Assembly (NCBI GenBank): GCA_035691285.1 | Contig: DASSJI010000302.1 | Location: 1 to 26,358, forward strand | Direction of reading: 5' to 3' | DNA length: 26,358 nt | Origin: DATFEN01 sp035691285 | Lineage (GTDB): Bacteria > Acidobacteriota > Vicinamibacteria > Fen-336 | In this document: positions 18,237-26,358 of the stretch, piece by piece | Layout of the letters: each line of letters starts with the position of its first letter | How positions within the stretch are numbered: position 1 is the stretch's first letter | Position numbers and translations under genes: made by a program | Notes under the pieces: model-generated | The model's input: the letters and a program-made list of their open reading frames with translations, nothing else | The model's database searches: none | What the model was told of the DNA's origin: nothing

Positions 18237-20233
18237 GCCGCGCCCACCTCCACGCGCGCATCGTTGAAGCAGGCGCCTCCCGAGAGGGGGGAGACGAAGT
18301 CGGGCACGAGGACGGTTCCGCACGCGCCGTTCCTCGAGTGCCGCCGCCACGTGCCCTTGGGGACGAGCGCCACGCCGGCGCGCAAGGAGGGATTCAGACG
18401 CAGCGGGACGCGCAGCTCCCCGAGGGTGTTGAAGACCCGCACCTCCTGCCCCTCCCGCAAGCCGCGGGAGGCCGCGTCGTCCGGGTGCAGCTCCACCCAG
18501 GCCTCCCGGAAGCCGTACTCGGACAGGGTGGAGCACACCGAGCGCTCCGTCGAGGGCGAGATCAGGGCCAGCGGGTGCTGCGGGTCGTCCGGCTCGGGCA
18601 GGAAGCGGTAGGGCTCGGGACCGAGCTCGTCGGGCCAGAGCCGGATGCGGCGATCGGGCGTGTTCGGGAAGACGGTGCCGAACTGGATCGGCCTCTCGCC
18701 CGGGAACGCGAAGGCCAGGCGGCCGTCCCTGCGCAGGCGCTCCAGCCGGTCGCGGCCGCCGCCGGCTCCCGCCAGCGGCCCGTCGATCGCTGCGAGGGCG
18801 CCCTCGATCGCCGCGTCGCCGGTCGCGAAGCCGCCGACGCCCAGACGCTCGCCGAGAAGCCGGAAGACCTCCTCGTTCGGCTTCGACTCGCCCTGGGGCG
18901 GGATCACGGGCTCGCCCAGCATGACGGAGTACGTGCCGTACGAGGTGCTGAGCTCCGCGTGCTCCAGGAACGTGGTGCCCGGCAGCACGATGTCCGCGAA
19001 GGCGGCGGTGTCGGTCATCACGGGGTCGAACACGACCGTGAACAGCTCCTCGCTCCGCAGCGCCTCGGTCACGCGGCCCTGGTCGGGCAGCGTGACGGCG
19101 GGGTTCGCGTCGTAGACGAAGAGCAGCCGGATCCTCGGGGAGCCCTCGAGGAGCACGCGTCCGAGCCGGCTCATGTTCACGACGGGCGTTTCGGGCTCGG
19201 AGACGCCGGCGAGACGGTCGGCGTCCACTCCGTAGGCCTCCGAGGACGACATGGCGTAGCCCCCGCCCGGGCGCCCGAACTTTCCCGCGAGCGCGGGCAG
19301 CGCGAGGATCGCCGCCACCGCCGCCTCGCCGTTCCGGTTGCGCTCGACGCCCCATCCGCAGCGCACGAGGGCCGGATCGGCTTCGGCGTAGGCGTCGGCA
19401 AGAGCGGCGATGTCCCGTGCAGCCACTCCCGCCACCTCGGCCGCCCGCTCAAGGGGCCATTCCCGAGCCCGCGCGAGCAGGCGGTCCGCCCCGGTCGCAT
19501 GCGCGGCGAGGAAGCGCTCGTCCACGGCGCCGTTCCGCTCCAGGCAAGCGATCATCGCCAGGGCCACGGCGAGGTCCGTCCCCGGGCGCACGGCGAGATG
19601 CGCGTCCACGAAGCCCTCGCCCAGCGAGCGGCGCGGATCCACGAGCACGACGCGTCCGCCTCGGGCGCGGACAGCCTTGAGATATGGCATCAGGTGAACG
19701 TTGCTGTGCTTCGGGTTGGCGCCCCAGATCAGGACCAGGCGCGCGGCCGCGAAGTCCGGAAAGTCCACGCTCGCCATCTTCCCGTACAGGGCCTGTGCGG
19801 CGAGGCCCGTCTGGGCGGCGCAAACGGTGCGGGCGAGGCGGGCCGCCCCGAGGCTGCGGAACAGCCGCTCGTCCGCCCCGCCCTGTGTCAGCAGCCCGTT
19901 CGAGCCGCCGTAGGAGAACGGCAGGATCGCGCCGCCGCCCTCGGCCGCACGCACCGCCCTGATCCTCGCAGCCACGATGTCGAGCGCTTCGTCCCAGCCG
20001 ACGCGCTCGAAGCGTCCCTCGCCCTTGCGCCCGACGCGCCGGCGGGGGTAGAGGACCCGGTCCGGCCCGTGAACGCGCTCGCCGAAGCGGCGGACCTTCG
20101 AGCAGATGAAGCCATCGGTCACCGGGTTCACGCGGCTGCCCTCGATCCCCGTGACGCGCCCGTTCTCGACGCTCACGACGAGGCTGCAGCGATCCGGACA
20201 GTCGAGCGGACAGACGGTCGCAGCGGTGCCCAT
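18233..20233 (-). CDS. Stand-alone molybdopterin (DMSO reductase family) oxidoreductase with N-terminal 4Fe-4S site
   Basis: This 666-residue enzyme begins with a 4Fe-4S motif, C8-x3-C12-x3-C16 and C44 (FICSK), then the molybdopterin oxidoreductase domains and a C-terminal molydop-binding beta-barrel (about 555-666). DMSO-reductase-family members bind bis-MGD molybdenum or tungsten; C138 in RTVCAAQTG is a candidate metal ligand, but I cannot confirm it. There is no Tat or Sec signal, so it should be cytoplasmic. No iron-sulfur partner, membrane anchor or cofactor gene is next to it, so the electron partner and substrate are unknown; formate-dehydrogenase-like or polysulfide-reductase-like activity is possible. 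It heads the minus-strand operon and has a -10-like box directly before its ATG. Confidence 0.88.
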   Translation of the reverse strand: MGTAATVCPLDCPDRCSLVVSVENGRVTGIEGSRVNPVTDGFICSKVRRFGERVHGPDRVLYPRRRVGRKGEGRFERVGWDEALDIVAARIRAVRAAEGGGAILPFSYGGSNGLLTQGGADERLFRSLGAARLARTVCAAQTGLAAQALYGKMASVDFPDFAAARLVLIWGANPKHSNVHLMPYLKAVRARGGRVVLVDPRRSLGEGFVDAHLAVRPGTDLAVALAMIACLERNGAVDERFLAAHATGADRLLARAREWPLERAAEVAGVAARDIAALADAYAEADPALVRCGWGVERNRNGEAAVAAILALPALAGKFGRPGGGYAMSSSEAYGVDADRLAGVSEPETPVVNMSRLGRVLLEGSPRIRLLFVYDANPAVTLPDQGRVTEALRSEELFTVVFDPVMTDTAAFADIVLPGTTFLEHAELSTSYGTYSVMLGEPVIPPQGESKPNEEVFRLLGERLGVGGFATGDAAIEGALAAIDGPLAGAGGGRDRLERLRRDGRLAFAFPGERPIQFGTVFPNTPDRRIRLWPDELGPEPYRFLPEPDDPQHPLALISPSTERSVCSTLSEYGFREAWVELHPDDAASRGLREGQEVRVFNTLGELRVPLRLNPSLRAGVALVPKGTWRRHSRNGACGTVLVPDFVSPLSGGACFNDARVEVGAA

Positions 20234-20239
20234 CGCGAG

Positions 20240-20245
20240 ACTATA
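20240..20245 (-). promoter_or_regulatory. -10 box of probable leaderless promoter for the molybdopterin oxidoreductase operon
   Basis: On the minus strand TATAGT (five of six consensus bases) ends six bases before the ATG at 20233. Standard spacing would put the transcription start exactly on the A of that ATG. No Shine-Dalgarno sequence is visible and no clear -35 box is found. Confidence 0.4.
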
Positions 20246-20293
20246 ACCCTACTAAGCCCCCCGCGCGTTCACGACCGTCGTTGGGTTTGCCGG

Positions 20294-20299
20294 TAGAAT
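20294..20299 (+). promoter_or_regulatory. -10 box of probable leaderless promoter for the class IV aminotransferase
   Basis: TAGAAT (five of six consensus bases) ends nine bases before the ATG at 20309, predicting a transcript that starts at or within a few bases of the start codon. The intervening bases (GCGGCGCCC) hold no ribosome site. TTCACG at 20269-20274 is a weak -35 candidate with a 19-base spacer. Confidence 0.4.
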
Positions 20300-20308
20300 G
20301 CGGCGCCC

Positions 20309-21175
20309 ATGGGATTCTTCGCTTCCATCGACGGCGTGATCACCCCCGCGGAGGAGGCCCGGGTCTCGGTCCTCGACAACGGCTTCACCTTCGGCGACGC
20401 GGTCTACGAGACGCTGCGGACGTACGGCGGCCGCCCGTTCGAGGTCGGGCGCCATCTGCGGCGCCTGCGCGCCTCGGCCCGCCGCATCGCGGTGGACATC
20501 CCGCTGTCGGACGCCGAGCTCGAGGCGCGTCTCGACGCCCTGCTCGTGCGGTCCGGGAACGCCGAGTCCTACATCCGTTGGATCGTGTCGAGGGGCGTCG
20601 GCGACATCTCCTACGACTTCGGCCGAGTGAAAGGGCCGACCGTGGCGATGGTGGTGAAGCCCTATCGGCCGCTGCCCGAGAGCGCCTACACGGCGGGAGT
20701 CCAGGTGTCCCTCGTCGGCGTGCGCCGGAACCACCCCGACGCCCTGGACCCCGCGATCAAGTCCTGCAACCTCCTCAACAACGTGCTCGCCACCCAGGAG
20801 GCGCAGGCCAGGGGCTCCCTCGAGGCCCTGCTGCTCAACCAGAAGGGGGAGCTCGCCGAAGGAGCCGGCTCCAACGTCTTCCTCGTGAAGGACGGCGAGG
20901 CGCTGACCCCGCCCCTCGAGGCCGGCATCCTCGCCGGCATCACCCGCGAGCTGCTCTTCGAGCTCGCGCCCGGTGCCGGCGTCCCGCTCCGGGAGAAGAC
21001 GCTTTTCGCCGAGGACCTGTTCGACGCCGACGAGGCCTTCGTCACGAGCACGCTCAAGGAGCTGGCGCCGATCCGAGCCGTGGACCAGCGCAGCCTCCGG
21101 CGCTGCCCCGGTCCGGTCACTCAGAAGCTCCTCGCGGCCTTCCGAGCCCACGCGTCGAAGGAGCGCCAGCCCTAG
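20309..21175 (+). CDS. Class IV (fold-type IV) PLP-dependent aminotransferase
   Basis: This 288-residue protein belongs to the family of branched-chain aminotransferase (IlvE), D-alanine aminotransferase and aminodeoxychorismate lyase (PabC). It has SVLDNGFTFGDAVYETLR near the N-terminus, the PLP lysine K151 in IKSCNLLNNVLA, E184 with GAGSNVFLV at 186-194, and the TPPLEAGILAGITR phosphate-binding region at 200-213. The IKS.NLL..VLA..EA pattern around the lysine resembles D-amino-acid transaminases and some IlvE-like enzymes; sequence alone does not settle which. It is a single gene, divergent from the molybdoenzyme operon and convergent with the small membrane protein gene, with overlapping CTAG stops at 21172-21175. 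Confidence 0.9.
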   Translation: MGFFASIDGVITPAEEARVSVLDNGFTFGDAVYETLRTYGGRPFEVGRHLRRLRASARRIAVDIPLSDAELEARLDALLVRSGNAESYIRWIVSRGVGDISYDFGRVKGPTVAMVVKPYRPLPESAYTAGVQVSLVGVRRNHPDALDPAIKSCNLLNNVLATQEAQARGSLEALLLNQKGELAEGAGSNVFLVKDGEALTPPLEAGILAGITRELLFELAPGAGVPLREKTLFAEDLFDADEAFVTSTLKELAPIRAVDQRSLRRCPGPVTQKLLAAFRAHASKERQP

Positions 21176-21390
21176 GGCGGGGGCCTGCGCGCCAAGAGCC
21201 AGCCAGGGACGAAGAGGAGCACGCCGATCAGCATCATGCGGAGCATCGCCACCGTGCTGGGCGTCCCGAAGAACGCCGTCGCCGCCACCAGCGTGACCAT
21301 GAGGCCGACGACCTGGAGGAATCGGCCCAGGTAGTGCCTCAGCCAGGGCCAGGCGGCCGCCCGTGGGCGCGGGCGCAGCCGCGGCCTCAT
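21172..21390 (-). CDS. Small two-helix membrane protein, unknown function, coupled to mutL
   Basis: This 72-residue protein has an arginine-rich N-terminus (MRPRLRPRPR) and two predicted membrane helices at about 22-41 and 48-66, ending in ARRPPP. By the positive-inside rule both ends should lie in the cytoplasm. I do not recognise a family. The ATG at 21390 overlaps the mutL TGA as ATGA, so it is probably translated by ribosomes finishing mutL, which favours a real gene. The frame stays open further upstream, but that part lies inside mutL and is not credible. Its stop overlaps that of the convergent aminotransferase gene. Confidence 0.6.
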   Translation of the reverse strand: MRPRLRPRPRAAAWPWLRHYLGRFLQVVGLMVTLVAATAFFGTPSTVAMLRMMLIGVLLFVPGWLLARRPPP

Positions 21391-23123
21391 TGGCGGGCCC
21401 AGCCCGCGCGTCCGAACCAGCGGCTCACGTCTCCGCGCGGTATCCGCACGACGGTGGGCCGCCCGTGCGGACACAGGGCGGGCTGCGCCGCGGTCGCGAG
21501 GTCCCGCACGATCGCCGCCATCGTCTCCTGCGCCAGCGGCTGTCCGGCTCGAACGGAGGAGTGGCACGCCAGCGTCGCGGCCAGCCTGCTGCGGTCGTCG
21601 GCCACGAGCCAATCCGAGGCCTCCCTCTCGAGCAGGTCCCGAAGCAGCGCTCGAAGCGAGCCGGCCGGGTCGCTTCCGACCAGGGAAGCGGGGATCGCCC
21701 GGAGCCTGACCGTGCCGGCGCCGAAAGGCTCGGCGTCGTAGCCCAGGTCGCGCAGCGTCTGGGCGTGGGCCTCGAGGGCCGGCAACAAGCGCGGCTCGAA
21801 GGCCGCCACGACCGGCGCGAGAAGGAGCTGCGACTCGACCTCGCGCGCCTCGAGACGCGCGAGCAGCCCCTCGAAGCGCACGCGCTCGTGGGCCGTGTGC
21901 TGGTCCAGGAGGAGCAGGTGCTCGCCGTCGCTGGCCACGATATACGTGTTGCGGTGCTGCCCGAGGACCGTGGGTGGCCCTCCGGAGAACAGCCCAGGCA
22001 AAGGCGGGGAGGCCTCCGGGAACACCGGGGCGGCGGCGCGCCCCGGGGTAACGGTCTTCTCCGCTCGATTCTCTACGAAGGCGCTCGGCGCCGTTTCGGC
22101 CTGCGCCTCGACGCTCGCAGCGACCGCAGCTGGGCCCGCGGCGCGGAGAGCCTCCCGCACCGCGCCCGCGACGGCGGAGAACACGACACGGGCATCGGCG
22201 AAGCGCACCTCGCTCTTGGCAGGGTGCACGTTGACGTCGACGAGGTGCGGCGGCAGCTCGAGGAAGAGGAAGGCCTCCGGCCTCGCGTCGCGCACGCCTG
22301 CAGCTCGGTAGCCCTCGCCGATCGCCTTCGCGAGCGCCCGATCGCGCACGGGACGCCCGTTCACGAAGAGCCGCAAGGCGGGCCGCGCTTCCGCCGCCCG
22401 CTCCGGACGTGACACGAAGCCGCTCACGCGGCAGAAGCCCTCTCCCCCGTCCACCTCCACGAGGTCGCTCACGGCTCCGTCACCCAGGAGCTGGAACAGC
22501 CGCTCCCGGCGCGACGCGACGGACGGCGCGTCGAGCAGCGCTCGACCCCCGGAGCGCAAGCTGAAGCCGGTCCCCGGCCGGGCCAAGGCCTGGAGGGTGA
22601 CGGCTTCCGCGACGTGCCCGACCTCGGTTGCGTCGGAGCGGAGGAACTTCCGGCGGGCGGGCACCGCGCCGAAGAGGTCCCGGACCTCGACGGTCGTCCC
22701 GCGCGGGTGGCCCGCGTCCTTGACCTCGGCGGCGGAACCGTGGCGGACCTGCACCTCGGTGCCGGCGCTCTCGCCTTCCGTGCGCGTCCTGAGCGTCAGG
22801 TCGGACACGCTCGCGATCGAGGGCAGCGCCTCGCCCCTGAAGCCGCTGGTGGTGAGCGCGTGCAGGTCCTGGAGGCGCCGCAGCTTCGAGGTCGCGTGGC
22901 GCTCCACGGCCAGCGCCGCGTCCTCGCGGTCCATCCCGGACCCGTCGTCCCGGACGCGCACGAGGGCGCGGCCGCCGCCCTCGATCTCCACCAGGACGCT
23001 GCGCGCGCCCGCGTCGAGGGCGTTCTCGACCAGCTCCTTGACGACCGAGGCGGGCCGCTCCACCACCTCGCCCGCTGCGATCTTGTTGATCAGGTCGTCG
23101 GGGAGGCGGCGGATGGAGGGCAT
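21387..23123 (-). CDS. mutL: DNA mismatch repair protein MutL (endonuclease type)
   Basis: MutL links MutS mismatch recognition to strand removal. The 578-residue protein has an N-terminal GHKL ATPase: ELVENALDAGA at 30-40 with E30, DDGSGM at 59-64, and SGFRGEAL at 93-100. The C-terminal dimerisation domain carries DQHTAHERVRFE at 407-418, which fits the metal-binding endonuclease signature DQHA-x2-E-x4-E with Thr for Ala, plus ACHSSVRAGQPL at 519-530 and CPHGRP at 551-556. So it should nick DNA itself, as in bacteria lacking MutH. A proline/alanine-rich linker lies at about 330-385. ATG 23123 has no evident ribosome site; corA ends 31 bases upstream. Confidence 0.97.
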   Translation of the reverse strand: MPSIRRLPDDLINKIAAGEVVERPASVVKELVENALDAGARSVLVEIEGGGRALVRVRDDGSGMDREDAALAVERHATSKLRRLQDLHALTTSGFRGEALPSIASVSDLTLRTRTEGESAGTEVQVRHGSAAEVKDAGHPRGTTVEVRDLFGAVPARRKFLRSDATEVGHVAEAVTLQALARPGTGFSLRSGGRALLDAPSVASRRERLFQLLGDGAVSDLVEVDGGEGFCRVSGFVSRPERAAEARPALRLFVNGRPVRDRALAKAIGEGYRAAGVRDARPEAFLFLELPPHLVDVNVHPAKSEVRFADARVVFSAVAGAVREALRAAGPAAVAASVEAQAETAPSAFVENRAEKTVTPGRAAAPVFPEASPPLPGLFSGGPPTVLGQHRNTYIVASDGEHLLLLDQHTAHERVRFEGLLARLEAREVESQLLLAPVVAAFEPRLLPALEAHAQTLRDLGYDAEPFGAGTVRLRAIPASLVGSDPAGSLRALLRDLLEREASDWLVADDRSRLAATLACHSSVRAGQPLAQETMAAIVRDLATAAQPALCPHGRPTVVRIPRGDVSRWFGRAGWARQ

Positions 23124-23154
23124 GAGCGGGCGACGCGGGGCGGCGCCGAGCCGC

Positions 23155-24120
23155 CTAGATCCATTCCTTCCTCTTGAAGTACCAGACGAGACCGGCGGTG
23201 ATGCCGCCCATCAGGACCCAGACCATCAGGTAGCCGTAGCGCCACCGGAGCTCCGGCATGTTCTCGAAGTTCATCCCGTAGACGCCGGTGAGGACGGTCA
23301 GGGCTGCGAACACCGCGCCGATCACCGTGAGCCGCTTCATGGTCTCGTTCAGGCGGTTGCTGACCGCCGTCAGGTACGCATCGAGGGTCCCCTGGATCAT
23401 GTCCTGATAGGCGAACGACGCGTCGACGATGCGGTAGAGGTTGTCGTAGATGTCGCGGAAGTAGATCGCGGCCTTCGGGGAGATGACCCGGAACTCTCCG
23501 CGGGACAGCCGATGGACGATCTCCCGCTGCGGCGTGCAGATGCGGCGCAGCTGCATGGCGTCGCGCTTCAGCACGAAGATCCGGTCCAGGGTCTCGCGGG
23601 TCGGGCTCTCGAACACCTCGACCTGCACGAGCTGGATCTTGTCCTCGATCGCGTCCAGGTTCGGGAAGTAGTGCTCGAACATCTGGTCCAGGATCTGGTG
23701 CATCAGGAAGTCCACGCCCTTGGGCATGGCCGCCTGCAGGTTCTTGCCGCACTGCTCCCGTGCCGCGGTGATCGAGCGCATCGGGCCCCGGTGGTGGGTG
23801 ATCAGGTAGTTCGCTCCCAGGAACACGTCCAGCTCGCGGGTGATGAACTGGTCGGTCGGCGCGTCGAAGCGGATGCCGTGGACGATGAGGAACAGGTAGC
23901 CCTCGTAGTCGTCGACCTTGGGGTGATGGACCTCCGACAGGCAGTCCTCGATGGCCAGCGGATGGAAGTGGAACGGATCCTCGAGGATGGTGGCCTCCTT
24001 CACCGTGGGATCCTCGAGGTCGATCCAGTGCAGGGCGTCGACGCCGTCCCGGATGTGCTCGGGCCGGAACTCCGTCACGTGCTCGATGCGCCCGCCGACG
24101 CACTTGAAGTAGCTCAGCAA
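23155..24120 (-). CDS. corA: CorA-family divalent cation (Mg2+/Co2+) channel
   Basis: CorA forms a homopentameric inner-membrane channel that takes up Mg2+ and sometimes Co2+ or Ni2+. The 321-residue protein has a large cytoplasmic funnel domain (1-260), two membrane helices at about 262-282 and 295-314, and the pore signature GMN at 282-284 in YGMNFENMPEL. The short basic tail KRKEWI is family-typical. The start is TTG 24120, nine bases after the ppdK stop; GAGG seven bases upstream, overlapping the ppdK stop, supports it. I see no better start. It probably shares the ppdK transcript, with mutL downstream. Confidence 0.95.
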   Translation of the reverse strand: MLSYFKCVGGRIEHVTEFRPEHIRDGVDALHWIDLEDPTVKEATILEDPFHFHPLAIEDCLSEVHHPKVDDYEGYLFLIVHGIRFDAPTDQFITRELDVFLGANYLITHHRGPMRSITAAREQCGKNLQAAMPKGVDFLMHQILDQMFEHYFPNLDAIEDKIQLVQVEVFESPTRETLDRIFVLKRDAMQLRRICTPQREIVHRLSRGEFRVISPKAAIYFRDIYDNLYRIVDASFAYQDMIQGTLDAYLTAVSNRLNETMKRLTVIGAVFAALTVLTGVYGMNFENMPELRWRYGYLMVWVLMGGITAGLVWYFKRKEWI

Positions 24121-24129
24121 GCCGGGGCC

Positions 24130-26358
<2,229 letters not shown>

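Overview
The window is dense, high-GC bacterial chromosome (about 70% G+C by eye) with almost no intergenic space. It reads as core chromosome: I see no insertion sequence, integrase, CRISPR array, tRNA or rRNA. The genes fit a Gram-negative-type bacterium: lipoprotein-type signals, the succinylase lysine/diaminopimelate branch (DapD), UppP, an endonuclease-type MutL, and a long SecA with a SEC-C tail. The gene style suggests Acidobacteriota or a similar high-GC deep-branching phylum, but that is an impression, not a demonstration.

Layout. (1) Plus strand, 1-11438: the 3' end of comM, an M23 envelope peptidase, a radical SAM/SPASM-like enzyme paired with a secreted protein of unknown function, then secA, guaB, a lipoprotein with two PsbP-like halves (apparently starting at ATT), and an exported amidohydrolase. 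(2) Minus strand, 20233 down to 11435: a compact eight-gene run. It holds a stand-alone molybdopterin oxidoreductase, uppP, bifunctional nnr, tsaE, a Thr-type sulfatase-superfamily lipoprotein, dapA, dapD and an MBL-fold hydrolase. Five of its seven junctions are 4-base stop/start overlaps, so it is probably one translationally coupled transcript. (3) Plus strand, 20309-21175: a lone class IV aminotransferase, divergent from the operon. Both genes have -10-like boxes so close to their start codons that leaderless mRNAs are likely. (4) Minus strand, 26358 down to 21172: pyruvate phosphate dikinase (5' end outside the window), corA, mutL and a 72-residue membrane protein.

The genes centre on envelope building (UppP recycles the lipid carrier, DapA/DapD make diaminopimelate/lysine precursors, the M23 enzyme remodels peptidoglycan, SecA drives export) and housekeeping (TsaE for tRNA t6A, Nnr for NAD(P)H repair, GuaB for GMP, MutL for mismatch repair, PPDK for PEP/pyruvate interconversion). 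The least explained parts are the radical SAM/secreted-protein pair, the stand-alone molybdoenzyme, the Thr-type sulfatase-like lipoprotein inside a housekeeping operon, and the duplicated PsbP-like lipoprotein.

No gene-free stretch exceeds 300 bases. The longest is 1696-1899, which holds inverted repeats described below. I do not see convincing evidence of a defence system, biosynthetic cluster or mobile system.
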